A stretch of DNA of 64,000 bases from Tachinus rufipes (GCA_963932245.1 OZ010744.1:30788530-30852529), one strand, 5' to 3'. Positions 45,310-57,499 are shown, counted from the first letter of the stretch. A program made the numbers and translations. Notes: generated by a model not told the origin, from the letters alone.

Positions 45310-45715
45310 TTCCGATTACCGTCTGAGATTACCGCAGTGCAATACTATGCCGATATTGGATAGTGCGGATAGTCGATGACCGCGCGTGGTTATTGCAATA
45401 TAAGTAGTTTACTTACTTTGTAATAAACATACGCGGCATTTCCGGCTATTGGCGTTTTTGCAAATCGGCATTATAAGATAAATAAATAGGCGAGCAGAAC
45501 TTGTCTGCGTAGTCAGTATGGTCAGTATTTGTAAGATAGTTAATGTTATAGTTATAGCAAGAAAATAAAAATGTAAGTAATTTTAATTTAATTTAACAAT
45601 CCGGCCGAATCCGACCGGATAGTTATCAAGATCCGGTCGGAACCGAATCTTTCAAATATTGGCCGAATCCGCCAATTACCGGATCTAGATCCAGTTCCGG
45701 CGGCATCACTACAAA
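45310..45715. repeat. CCG-rich block resembling a hAT-type terminal region
   Basis: A conspicuously G+C-richer island with repeated CCGAAT/CCGGAT phrases and quasi-palindromes (GAATCCGACCGGAT, ATCCGGTCGGAACC). Read inward from the right it begins TAGTGATGCCGCCGGAACTG, like many hAT ends. On the left, CAGTGCAATACTATGCCG at 45332 may be the partner. No matching 8-bp duplication was found; GATTACCG occurs twice just left of it, 5 bp apart. Confidence 0.35.
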
Positions 45716-46333
45716 AAATTCTTTCTATACAGATAAATTGGTGCAAAGTCCAAATTCTTAAAACATTTTAAAAACAACAAAAATAGTCAACTAATTACTA
45801 TTTTTTTTTTGTACTTGACTTTTTCTTCTCTTTCTTTTCAGCCTGTGCTCATCCACTTTTAAATATAAACCTTTTCCATATTTTTCCATGCAATCTTGGG
45901 CGATTTGATGACAGTTTCTGCACGTAAGTTGTTTTATATCATCAAGCCATCTCTTTTGAGGTCTTCCTACGCTCCGTTTTGATTGTCATGGCCGCCTTTT
46001 AATAATGCGGATTGTCCATTTGTTGGGATTTTGCCTTGCAACATGTTCCTCCCATCGCCACTTTAGCTCAGCTACCCGCTCGATAATGTCTTTCACCTTC
46101 GTCGTCTTTTTATTTCTGTATTGCGTATTTTATCTCGCAAACTTATTCCGAGAAAGGAACTTTCCATTGCCTTCTGCGTTGTTCTAAAGCGTTCTGCACT
46201 TTTCTGTGTTAGGGTTGCAGTTTCCAAACCATAAGTAACTACTGACAAAACACAGGCATCATATACCTTCCTCTTGAGATCAATAGGTATATTCACATCT
46301 TTTAAGATATGCCCCAACTTCCCGTATGCAGCC

Positions 46334-46819
46334 TCATTTGTATTCTCCTGGTGATCTCAGCAGTCTAGTTATCTTTGCCAAGTTTGACAGAATGACATGG
46401 TTGTCAATAGTTATATTTAATTCTTCGTTACTCATAATTTTAGTCTTATTTAAGTTCACTTTTAGTCCAACCTGATTAGAAGCTTCCTGTTGTTGTGTCA
46501 TCATATGTTTTAGTTCATTGGAATCGCTGCTTATCAAGACAATGTCGTCCGCAAAGCGTAGATGGTGTAGGTATATTCCGTCTATATTTATACGTCTGGC
46601 TTCCCAGGATAGTTTTTTGAATATATTTTCCATTTCCAATGTAAAAAGTTTTGGAAAGATCGAATCTCCTTGACGAATGCCTTTGTTGATTGGGATTTGA
46701 TCGGTCATTGAATCCTCATCGATTAGAACTTGGAGTGTTGCGTTTCTGTATATGTATTTTATAAGGTTCGTACATCTTGTGTCTATCCTTGTCTCGTCCA
46801 TGGCTGTTAAGAACGCCAA
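46334..46819 (-). pseudogene. RTE reverse transcriptase palm domain
   Basis: The longest intact frame (161 residues) of the RTE copy, with RQGDSIFP, RFADDIVLIS and GLKVNLNKTKIM. It begins just after motif A, which is split off by a frameshift near 46830. Confidence 0.8.
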
Positions 46820-46832
46820 TTTTTCTATCTAG

Positions 46833-47240
46833 TCAAATGCTTTGTGATAATCGATGAAAGCAAGATGAAGAGGAATGTTGTAATTCGTGCACTTTTCGAT
46901 TAAGTTGTGGATTGTTTGCAGGTGATGCCGTAACAAATCCATTACAAAACCCTGCTTGTTCAACCGGCTGATAGAAATCAAGTTTTATAGATAAACGGTT
47001 TGTAATTATCTTTGTGAAAAGTTTGTACAGGTGTGACAACAAACTTACTGGACAATAGTTTTCCATGCTAAAGTTATCACCTTTCTTAAAAAGTAGAACA
47101 ACCTCCGCATTCTGCCACGTGTCTGGAATTTTTCCCTGGTAGACACACTTGTTTCTGACTGCTTCTCCCAAGACGTCTCCACCTAATTTGATCATTTCAG
47201 CCGTTATTCTGTCTTCACCGGGTGATTTCCTGTTTTTCAT
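46833..47240 (-). pseudogene. RTE reverse transcriptase fingers domain
   Basis: KSPGEDRITAEMIKLGGDVL, IPDTWQNAEVVLLFKKGDNF and ENYCPVSLLSHLYKLFTKII mark the N-terminal RT motifs. The frame shifts near the end, so the last third is out of frame. Confidence 0.75.
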
Positions 47241-48555
47241 TTGTTGTACTTAACTTAGTGTGCAATAAATCTAATCTAATATAAATCTACCAAAACTCTT
47301 AAACACTCCCACAACTATTAACCAAAATAAAATACCTTAATTTTCAACAACAAACTCACATAGAGATCATATTTAAATAAAAGATGCAACCAAGTTTACA
47401 TATTATTCTAGCCATTTAAACAAACTGTTTGCCACTAGCTACTAAAACCGTATAGAAACCTATAGTGACTCTGCTGAGCCTAAATTTATGAAAGTCTAAT
47501 TGAAAGCTGTAAATCAAACACCATCAAGTAGCAAGATATCAAAAAGTTAGTTTCAAAGGACTATAGTGACGCCTTCAAGTGGCGGCGCGCTGATGCTGAT
47601 AAATTGAAACGGATCAACAATAATGTTAGACCACTTAAATTATTAAAAAGAAAAAAAAGATAGATACAGACACACAATTCAGGTAACAAAAAAACCACTT
47701 TAATAAACTTATTATTACATTAAGCTCAACTACTTGTATTTCTTCTTATTTTTTTTTTTATTTTACAAGCAAACACACTTACCTCCTTACATATTTAGCT
47801 TGTTATGTTACTAAAGGCTATATCAATAAAACTAACTTTACGGGTGTAATTAAAAAAAAAATTATAACAACCTACGCAAATATCATTAAATATAAAACTA
47901 CCATAAAATAGCAAGACGTACAAGTATGTGTAGGCGGCAGTGATGCAATTGCATCGATTTTAGTTTGAGAAAATATATAACGACCAATACCGTATAAATG
48001 CTTTCCTGTTTTTATACTTATTGTTATTAAATTAATAATAAAACTAGTTGTAGATCTATTTTAAATAAATACTAGAATTATTATTTATATGTTAAGCCGC
48101 AAAAACTAAAAAAACAAACTTAAAACAATACACTAAATTGACTAAATAAACAGTAACAATAACACCACAAATTGGCTCGATTATTATGATAATAACCTAC
48201 AATAATAGAAAAAAAATAATTATTTGATTAAAAGTAAACACTTTGTTCACCAGTAGGTCAACTGGAAAAAAAGTTAATTGAGAAATAAACCTAACAAACA
48301 ATTCGTCTGATAGGAAGGGTTAAAAAGATCCCTAAAGCATCCCAAAGGAAAAAGTATAATACCATAAAGGAATTGTCTTAGTAATTATCGTGAGAAGAAT
48401 ATTTTATAGACCCCTGAATCATTTTAAGCGGGCCAGATAAATCCTTACATCTATTTTATTATGAGAAAATAAAATTAATTTTCTCTTAAATATAATTGAA
48501 TGAAAATATAATAACGCACATGATTGTTAAAAGCATAATGAATAAAAGCAGAAAA
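47241..48555. other. No recognisable gene
   Basis: AT-rich. A perfect 14-bp palindrome GATGCAATTGCATC lies at 47942-47955. Confidence 0.4.
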
Positions 48556-49400
48556 TTAAATTAAACAATCCAATTTACTCTTTCCACATTTATAAATCCT
48601 CTGTTAGACCCATAAAATTCAATTAATTCCTTAAATAAGCTGCACTCCAAGGAAAAGGCAATCGGTCCTACTCCCCGGCCGCATAATACCCAATCAAAAC
48701 GACCATTTATTATTTGAAAATGTATAAAAAAACTGAAACAGAATGTCTCTTGTTTACATTTCAAATGAACGAAACACAAAGAGAACTCCGCGGAATACAT
48801 TTCGAATAAATAAGGGATTCTTGGCCGGGCCCAAGCTTAATTTAATAACGACTTTTGTGAAGAAGTTAACTTCCGACGACTTTAAAACAGGGAATCCAAT
48901 TGAAACTAATGGTGTCTATATTAAATAAATCGTTTCTGTAGATGATTGTTAGAAATAAAATTTACATTAAATTGTGCAGCCGTATTATACCTATATACAA
49001 AATGATTTATTGTTATTTTTATTAACAAAGTAATTAATTTTACTATAATATAATGAAATTGAAAATCAAAAATATATGTTTTAAATAATAGTTTAAAATA
49101 TGAAAATTATAAAAGATAATTATAAAGAATAATTTTTTTCTCATCTCCGCGATAAAAAGAATTGTTAAAATATGATTAGTCCGGAAGTAATTGAAGTTCG
49201 CCGTATTTCTAGTATCTGAGACGGCAAATAAAATAAAAGCCCATCATTTAACCGTCCATAATTTCAATTTCCAGATAACGTAAAAATTTCTTTTTTAACT
49301 TTCCATCAACCCATACACCATGTATTCTTATATCAGAGGTTTTGTCACTCACTTGCTTGTCGTTTTAAGGAAATATGCATGTGCAAATATTCACTGCACC
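48556..49400. other. Moderately complex non-repeat sequence, possible conserved intronic element
   Basis: 48560-48940 and 49180-49370 are less AT-biased and lack the simple runs of the neighbourhood. Open frames exist on both strands (48743-48928 plus, 48800-48561 minus) but neither has a family I recognise and the two overlap, so I do not call a gene. Confidence 0.3.
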
Positions 49401-49569
49401 AATGCACATAAGCATCAATTATAGAGCAAAATATTCCAAAAAAATTAAATCAATAGAGCTAAAGAAAAGGAGTAAAACAAACTCAATAAAGAATTTGTAT
49501 ATAACGTATAAGGGGAGATGGATATATAATTATCTAAAAAACAGAAAACCGGCAAAATAAAGCACTTAT

Positions 49570-50460
49570 TCCAGCACATCCATAAATTGCCTGGGCAATG
49601 GAATAACTATATGAGCAGATTATAGTAGAAAGAATTTAAAATAAACTAGAAGAGGAGCCCAATCTGTCAGAAGCGCAGCACGGCTTTTAAAAAATAAAGA
49701 TCAACCTTAAGACTATTAGAAACCGTAAAAAAATTGCAAACAACAATATAAAAAAATCCTGAAAACAAGAAAACTATGTGCGCTTATAAGAAATGATGAC
49801 AAAAATGCTCTCAACTCGGCGGCATAGGATGTTACAGTAAGGGCTATGAAAAAAAAAATATACAAAGCCATTTAGTTAAAGTTATAAAAAAAGGGGTACC
49901 ACAGGTGTCAGTGTTGATAAGGTAGAGAAGACTACAAAAATAGTAAAAGCAACGATAAACAAAACCATAAAAAAATTGACATGTGGATAAAAGACTACAA
50001 ACTACAAACTGCCAACTAAAAAAACAAAAGCGGTATTGCTGATAATGCGGAGACATAAATTTTGTATTAGAGCAAAACACCAGAAAACCAAAAAACAGTA
50101 TTAAGTACCTAAGAGTGGTATTGAACAAAAATTTAACGTTTAGGAAACACGTAAAATTAGTAGCAGCCAATGCAAAAAAGACAACTGCTTCCATTGGAAA
50201 GATAATGCCTAGCAAAAGCAAAAGAAAGCTTTTGGCGTCAGTAATTGCGTCAATCGTAGTATACTCTGTGTCAATATGAAATACTGCTCACAAATTTGAT
50301 AAAAACGTTAAAACGTTAAACAGTCTGCAGACAGAGAAATTTGGCCATCAGAGTCAGTAGAGTTTATTAAACAAGCTTGACAATAAGTGCACCCGTGGTT
50401 CTTTTTACGCTGCAAAACAAAGTAGCACATGAGGGAAAGGAAAACAATACTCCTATTTCT
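49570..50460 (+). pseudogene. R1-clade LINE reverse transcriptase, decayed
   Basis: Plus-strand pieces: NKLEEEPNLSEAQHGF (a typical R1 LSxxQ-x-GF block), CALIRNDDKNALNS (a decayed DVxNAFNS motif A), KKRGTTGVS, KTKAVLLIMRR, FRKHVKLVAANAKKTTASIG and ASVIASIVVYSVSI. The catalytic YADD box is not found. Frameshifts throughout. Confidence 0.6.
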
Positions 50461-50779
50461 GCTGAAACAAAACAATAAACAGATAGCAGATACATAAGAA
50501 AGTGGAAAGGAAAAAAAAGAAACATGAAATAAGATAAAAAATCATTATTTCTACAACAAATAATAAACTAAACGCAAAAAAAGGAGTAAGACAAAATCTT
50601 GTTTATAAAAAAAAACAAAAAATAGAAATAAAAATGAGGAAAATACATTGAAATACATAGAAAAATGCTTACAAAAAAAAAACTACAAGAAAGTTGTTTA
50701 GAGATCAAAATACTACAAAACACAACTACTTTAGCGAAACATGATCTTAGACTCTAATAAAAACCCATTAAGAAAAATT
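50461..50779 (+). other. A-rich decayed LINE sequence
   Basis: Poly-lysine-like reading typical of LINE linkers, joining the R1 remnant to the next LINE. No motif can be supported. Confidence 0.35.
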
Positions 50780-51825
50780 TACAAAAAACTTCTATAGCTC
50801 TTTAAAGATAAAGAAACAATTTTACCTGCCTTACATGTGCAGTCAGGTCTAGAAATAACAGCAAAGAATAAAATGATAACATTTAAAAGGCTCAAGAGCA
50901 ATAAAGCACCTAGCACCAACCAAATTGACATAGAACTACTGCAACTACTTGAGCCCAATCAAACAAAGATCCTAAGAAACCTCTTTAACAAGATCTATAC
51001 AAGTGGTCACTTACCAAAAAAATTGGTGACATCAACTTTAATACCAATTTTTCATCGACATTAAAAAGGTCTTTGATAAAATCTAATATTTAAAACTTTT
51101 TAAAATACTAAAAAAAGCAGAAATAGATAACAAAGACGTCCGCGTAGTAACCAATTTATACCTTAAACAAAAAACTACTGTCCGTGTAGAAAACCAGATG
51201 TTAATGAGATTTCAAATAAAAATAAAAATTAAAGTCCACCAAACCTGTATACTGTCACCCCTACTAATTAACGCCTACTCCAAATGTTGTTCAAAGAAAC
51301 CCTACATAAGGTAAAGGATAAAGTAGTAATCAACAGCAAAATAAAAAACAATTTAAGATATAACGTCTTCAACGACTAACAGACCGGTTAGCATAAGTGA
51401 GCAAAAAGTACAATATAAAATTAAGTTGTAAGAAAACTCATAACCAAATTGTCAGTAAAAATAACTAAAACAAAAACAACCAGATTTTGATCAATTCTAT
51501 TAACTACCCTAATAAAAGCCGACAAAATTAAAACATCGAAACAAAGACTAGGATTACTAGCAAGAAATTAGACGTAAAGTGAAAATTTACCAAATACAAA
51601 GTGTACTGTGTAATTTATAATTAATTTTTCAACTATCTTATAGAAGAATGTCAATAAACAAAAAAAAAACCTTTGAAATGTAGTGTTACCGCCATATGCT
51701 AAAAATATCATAAATGTACAAACAAGATAGTGCTTCAACGCATGAGCATAAAGAAAAAAACAATTAAAAACAGAAAATTAAATTATTTTGACCACGTTAT
51801 GTGGAATGATTAACACCGCTTCTTC
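50780..51825 (+). pseudogene. LINE reverse transcriptase (RTE/R4-like), internally decayed
   Basis: LKSNKAPSTNQIDIELLQLL and NKIYTSGHLPKKLVTSTLIP lead to FHRH, where a deletion removes the next block. It continues FDKIQHLKLLKILKKAEI, KDVRVVTNLYLKQKTTVRVE, CILSPLLINAYSK, a ruined NLRYNVFND motif C, and a tail with FEMWCYRHMLKIS near 51675. Same family as 1560-3120 and 16460-17400. It ends at an AT microsatellite, consistent with a 3' end. Confidence 0.65.
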
Positions 51826-51829
51826 CAAG

Positions 51830-51830
<1 letters not shown>

Positions 51831-51912
<82 letters not shown>
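51831..51912. repeat. AT microsatellite, 82 bp
   Basis: An AT run interrupted once by a C (TATACATATA), directly after the LINE. Confidence 0.95.
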
Positions 51913-51914
<2 letters not shown>

Positions 51915-52039
51915 TAACATAAGTACAGTTAATCTGTAATAGTTGCAAACAAAACTATTGTGAGCATTATTATAGGTACATGTAGGTAGCAATACAAATA
52001 TTTTTGCAATAGAGTTTTCTTCGTCTTCTTTCATAATAA

Positions 52040-52237
52040 CTATAGTTTTTCTGTTCTAAAAATTAAACCATTGTTAAACAGGTCAGCCAGTTTGTCTCCA
52101 ATAGAAAAAAGTTGACAAGGTTTCCAAGCTAGTTTGGCGCTAGGAGAATCAAATTGTAAAAATCTCAATACCGCCAATAAGGTTTGCATTAATTGTATTG
52201 TCCTAGTTGCAGCATTGATTAATTTTAAAACTAGCAA
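52040..52237 (-). other. Unidentified open frame
   Basis: Frame of 65 residues containing LLAVLRFLQFDSPSAKLAWK and FSIGDKLADLFNNG, ending at a stop. The composition is more protein-like than the AT-rich background and nothing overlaps it, but no family is recognised and no upstream exon is evident. It may be a fragment of a transposon protein. Confidence 0.2.
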
Positions 52238-52815
52238 GTAACTGTAAAATAAAAAAAAATTGTTTTAAGAAAGCCCCGATCTAAGAAAACATAATGTTTT
52301 AATTTTAAGACAAGCAAAATATGATAAACAAAGAAGCGTATTAAAATCCAAAAAGTACTTGCAACACCTAAAAACAAAGAATTAAATAAAATGAACAAAA
52401 ATAACACAACCAGTAGAGGTCCTTACCAAAAATGGCAAAAACCAATTTATAAATAATAAACAAAATTAAATCAGTTTTTAACCGGTGCGTTCCCTCGACA
52501 GTTACAAACGCATTTCTAAGGCCCGTTTGCACCATCGTGGCTTAAATCTACACTTAATTAAACCATAGTTAACTTTAAGGGTAGTTTAAAATTTTACTGC
52601 ATTGCACCAACACATTTTAAGCTTAGTTTAGTAATCAAAAGTTTAAAATAGATTACACATGGCAACAGCGCACATTTCCAGTAATTTTAGGGAATCTGTT
52701 GGTATTTGTGTCTATTTTTGTAATGAAAACGCGGCAATGTTCTAAAACCTAACCTCTAACAGCATACTGCTTGTGTCAGTTCAGTTCATTAATATCTTCA
52801 TTAAAGTCGGGCGAC

Positions 52816-54100
52816 ATGGAAAATATGGAAAATGTGCCGGCAAAGAGATCAAGAACTCCAAATTATTCAGCTGAAGAAAAAAAATTATTATTAAACATTA
52901 TTGAAAATAAATTTAGGAATGTAATAGAAAATAAAAAAACTGATGCCATTACAGGCAAAGATAAAGAAAAAGCATGGACTGAAATATGCAGAATATTTAA
53001 TTCGCAAACCCCCAGCCTGGTATCTAGAAGTACGAGTTCATTAAAAAAATGTTACGAAAACCAAAAAAAAATGACTCGCAAATCTATTGCGGAGAAAAAA
53101 ATGGAAATTTATAAGACAGGAGGAGGTGTTGGAGTGTTTCCCGTACATGATCCAAACCTCCAATTAACATTGGATTTAATGCATCCAAAAACAGTCGACG
53201 GAGTTGAAAATCCGATTGATTCTGATGCACTGTCAAGTGTTGTATTTGTGGAATCGGAGAAAGAACAAGAGGAAATTCAAACGGTATGTATAAACGCATA
53301 ATATTATATAATACATTGCTTAAAATGTTTATTTAAATTTGTTTTACAAAATTAAAACTTTATAATGCTCAACAAATTATTTTTACAAGATTATAATGTT
53401 TGTCATATTTCATCGATGCTGTCTATCGTTCATAGCAATATTGTGATTGTTCTTATTCTTTATTTTGAGTTAGTATATTCATTAATATATTTGTTATAAT
53501 TATTACTGTTAATTTATTATATAAATATTAAAAGAACAAGCATTATATTTTTACATTAAAAATAATTTGTCCACCATTACATACAAAACTTTTATTTTGC
53601 AAACCGAACCAAACATTTTATTCTTATCCGTGTTAAAACTTATGTTCTTTTTTTAATATTTGTTTATTGTTGACCGGTTTTTAGGTCTCAATGTTATCAA
53701 ACTATGAAGTAATAATTTTATATCATCATAAGTTTTAACATTTACAAAAACCTAACTTATACTTATTTATAACTCATATTTTGAAAAAATTAGGAAACCG
53801 AAGATCACTTGCAAACCCCAACTGCAAACAGAAAAAAAAACACCTTGGAGTATGAGACGAAGACCAGTTATGGCTGTAGCAAAGTCAGTTAGTTTAAACG
53901 AGCACTATATTGAATTAGCCAAATTAAAAATTGAAATTGCGAAACATCAGTTGGAGTCGATGAAAAAAGAAGAGGAAGCCAAGATGAAAGAGCATAGTTT
54001 AAAAATAAAGATAATGGAAGAAGAAAATGAAAGAAGTAAGAATTTATATGAATTGGAATACCAAATTAAACAGAAAACTTTAGAACTTCAAAATTTATAA
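52816..54100 (+). pseudogene. Harbinger Myb/SANT-like DNA-binding protein (two exons, one A-run frameshift)
   Basis: Partner protein that in this superfamily binds the nuclease and the element ends and brings the complex to the nucleus. Exon 1 (52816-53283) starts at the ATG of MENMENVPAKRS and holds the trihelix/Myb-like domain: NYSAEEKKLLLNIIENKFRN with NKKTDA, AWTEICRIFNS, LKKCYENQKK, and the KTGGG motif. Donor ACG|GTATGT and acceptor AAATTAG (exon 2 at 53794-54100) join in phase. In exon 2 an A9 run (53832-53840) shifts the frame; one base fewer would join ETEDHLQTPTAN to the C-terminal SLNEHYIELAKLKIEIAKHQ coiled coil that ends at 54100. As written it is interrupted. Confidence 0.8.
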
Positions 54101-54181
54101 ATAATATTTTTGTGTAATAAATAATTTTTTTAAACTATTATTATTTTTATTACAAAACAACTTATAATAATAACAAATCAG

Positions 54182-55509
54182 CTACGGCTGAGTAAAATAG
54201 TGATTTATTAACGTAGTTCGCACATTTGCTATATTTAATTCTGCCTGGTTTGCATGTCCAACGTTCGGTATTTGTCCTTGCAAAATTAATTGATCAAGTA
54301 TGTGATCATCTCCCTCAGCTGGTGGCACAATTACTTCTCCCATTTCCTGGGCAATATTATGCAATACTGCTGTTGCAACTATCACTATTAATGTGTTTTC
54401 AACTTTTAGTCGACAACCATAAGCGTTTACTGGAAATCTGCGTTTCCAAACACCAAACAATCGTTCTACAGGATTTCTGGTGCGAATATGGGAATCGTTG
54501 TACCTTTGCTGGGCATTACCAATTGGATTTAAGAGCGGTGTCAATAAATAAGGTTTTATTGGATAAGCACCATCACCTAAAAAATAAAAATAATTTTATT
54601 TTAAAATTTTCAATGATATATATTTTTTTACAAACCTAATAAAACACAATTTTGATATTTTCCATTCTCAAATTGTGCCCGAAGGTTCGAGTTGTTAAAA
54701 ATAGTGGCACCAGGTGTGCCGATCCAGGCCTTCTAGCAACTACATTCAAAAATTTTAAATTAGCATCTGCAACTGCTTGCACATTTATACAAAAATATTG
54801 TTTTCTATTTCGAAATATTTCTGCATCATCACCACCTAATAAATATAATATATATATAGTTTTTATTCTCAATCAATCTTTGCACTTTTTTAATACACAT
54901 TAATTTGAATATATTTTTAAAAATTGCATACCTGGAGACTGTATTCGAATGTGTGTTCCATCGAGGGCTCCAATTACCCTAGGAAACCTGGCAATATCAA
55001 AAAATCGTCTCTGACATTCTTGTATGTCTTCAACATTTTCTGGCAATTTTATATATTTTGAAGATAAAGAACCAATAGCTCTAGATACCCTTTGCACTAT
55101 CCGGCATGCAGTTGAAGTATGTATACCAGAAAAATCAGCGATACTTAGTAAATGATTACCAGTTGCATAAAAACGAAGTGCAACTAACAACTGGTTGATC
55201 GGTGAAACACTATTATTTCTGTAATATAACAAAAAGGTACTATTAATTTAAAACATGTATCTAAATTTTATATAATAACAGTGTATGTACTTACCTATCT
55301 GAAGGAAACTCTAGTTTCACTTCAATTTGTTGAAGGACTTCCAAAGCAGTTGCTTTTCGTATTCGAAATCTTTTAAAAAAAGCATTTTCATCAAAACTAT
55401 TGAAATACTCTGGTCTTTCATAAATTTGGCGTGGTAAACCAACTTCCAAAATTTCTACAACTTCAACATCATCGTCGAGAATGTCGTTTTCAATAATTAC
55501 AAACTCCAT
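54182..55509 (-). pseudogene. Harbinger nuclease/transposase (HARBI1-like), four exons, one 2-nt frameshift
   Basis: DDE-superfamily transposase. Exons on the minus strand: 55509-55295 (starts MEFVIIENDILDDD), 55218-54932, 54835-54636 and 54576-54182, all with GT-AG introns in matching phase. The domain order is RFYATGNHLLSIADFSGIHT (helix-turn-helix-like), VIGALDGTHIRI (first D), GDGAYP (second D) and NPVERLFGVWKRRFP (E), then AVLHNIAQ near the end. The third exon is 200 nt where 198 would keep frame: two extra bases near 54715 (after GSAH) shift it, although reading past them restores TIFNNSNLRAQF and NGKYQNCVLL. The catalytic residues themselves are intact. It converges tail to tail on the Myb-like gene. 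Confidence 0.82.
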
Positions 55510-55723
55510 TATAATGAATGCAAATATTCGCGTACAAAAATTGACGTTCAATAATATTATTTTTAGGTTAAGTTTTTACTAAGCCGGCAATATTGACCGC
55601 TTAAGTTTAAGGGTCCCTTAAAATCTTAAACTTCCCTTAACTATTTGGTGCAACGGAATAAGCCACCCTTAACGTTTTAAGGGAAGTTTAAGATTTAAGC
55701 GATGTTGGTGCAAACGGGCCTAA

Positions 55724-57490
55724 AACATGGACATTAACAGCAAATAGAATAAAATGAATAAAAATAACACAACAAGCTATGAAAAGTTCTTTACCAAAAA
55801 AGACAAAAGGGCCAATTTATGAATAAAAAACAAAAACAAAGTAGCCAGCGTAACTAAAATGATTTAAAGTAGAAAATGTAAAAATCAACGTAGAAGAAGA
55901 TAGAGGGACAACATCGTGTAAGTAAGAAAAGGACAATTTGCAAGAAAAACAATAGACCGCAGCCATTGAAACCAAACAGGAAAAACGTATATGTGAAATA
56001 CTTAAGAACTGTCTATAATAGTAATGATGTTAAGAAAACGTTTTTTTTTCCAAAGTCATTAATTACAAATTACTATAAATAAAGTAGACAAGAACACAAA
56101 AGCCAAAAGTTTTTTTTTTGTTTTTTTCCAACAAAAATTTTGTGCAAGCATTTTTTTGCCTCAAAAAATCTTACTAAAATGTTTATCGTGCTGAGGTTTA
56201 TAATCACGCGCGAAAAAACAGAATTTTACTGGATTGCGCGTAAAAAGATACTATACTACACTGTCTTGGTTTTTAGAATACACTACGGCTGTGCAGTTTT
56301 ATCAGCTGCCAAAAAAACACTTAAACCGCAACAATAAGTGCAAAAAAAACAAAACAACCAACTAATAGTCAAGTGAGTTGTTGTAGGTACAACAAACTAA
56401 AAACATAAATTTAAACTAAAACCTACAGTCTCTAAAGAAGTCTTATAGTTGCTTATCCAATGGTAATTAAAATTTAAGTATAAAACCAATGTACACTGCC
56501 AATCCAGTGCTTTAGCTTATACAAACCTTGTTATTTTGTTTAACTTAATTTGGACAAAAGATTATTTTTGTCACCACTGACCAAAAAACCGGAAAATAGC
56601 AGTCGCAGATCACATAGCAACATCTCAGTAAAACATCAAAAACTACATCATTTCAAAAATCATTATAAAATTGACTGTAAATATAAACTTTAACTTAAAG
56701 AAATTAAACTCTTTGTTACAGCATAAAAGTCGCTAGTAAATCTGAGCAAAATAAATGAATTTGTTTTATGTCGTCTAAGCACAAAACATATTAATTTGAC
56801 CTTCTTGTATCTCTCAACCCTCTTACGTTAAAACACATCTGGAAAGAATGCCAAACCTACATTTTTTATGCAAATTCTCAAACAATTTGGCGTACATTCG
56901 TAAAACAAAAAATAGTTTTACAACTTTGATGTCAAATCAAATAAAATATTTTTTATAACAATGTATTTTTCTTAAATAAAAATGCAAAAGAGTAAAAAAT
57001 ACATGTTTGTTTTTTAAATTTTAAAATGTAATATTAAGTTGTTACATAGTATGTGAAAATCAAAGATCTGCTACATTGCGCCGGTGCTTTAAAGTATTTA
57101 AGTTATTATTAATTTTGAGTCAACAATAAATCAAATAACTTGTTTCTAAATAGAATTGGCATGTTTGAAAACATTGTATGACGTATATAAGTTGTAAAAA
57201 TATTTAAAAGTTGTATAGAAATTAAAAAAAAAAAACTGTTTACATCTATGTATTAAGAAAGGTAAACAAGAGGTATCGACTGCGTGAACACGAGCATTAT
57301 CGCCAAATCAAAAGCGAAAGATAAAAAAAACGTAACGTGAAATATAAAAGGCAGTGTAATATAAATAAAAAATAGTGAAAAACTGGTAGGAAGACGATTA
57401 AATAAGACTAAACAATTTTGTTAACAAAATTTTGAAAATATTTAGAAAACTAGGATTACTTAATTTCTTAATTTATTTATTCAAATGACC
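55724..57490. other. No recognisable gene
   Basis: A-rich sequence. The first ~90 bp (55748-55840) resemble 52385-52470 on the other side of the Harbinger element. An open frame at 56140-56337 has no recognisable family. Confidence 0.4.
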
Positions 57491-57499
57491 ATTCTACCT

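Larger units (their letters stand above)
45830..47240 (-). pseudogene. RTE-clade LINE, reverse transcriptase to C-terminus
   Basis: Nearly collinear over 1.4 kb in three frames. It starts MKNRKSPGEDRITAEMIKLG, continues with MENYCPVSLLSHLYKLFTKI, IRQGDSIFPKLFTLEMENIF, LRFADDIVLISSDSNELKHM (catalytic FADD kept), LKVNLNKTKIM, DACVLSVVTYGLETATLTQK and ends with a GRPQKRWLDDIKQL tail near 45930. Frame breaks near 46833 (around motif A), 46334 and 46093 make it a pseudogene. The 5' end is truncated just before the RT. Confidence 0.82.
52520..55720. mobile_element. PIF/Harbinger transposon, complete, 3201 bp
   Basis: TAA duplications at 52517-52519 and 55721-55723 (PIF/Harbinger prefers 3-bp TWA) flank inverted ends beginning GGCCCGTTTGCACCA. 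The element carries the two standard genes facing each other: a Myb/SANT-like DNA-binding protein (plus, 52816-54100) and a HARBI1-like nuclease (minus, 54182-55509). GCACCA motifs recur about 75 bp inside each end. Both genes have one small frameshift, so it is a recent near-intact copy. Confidence 0.92.
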
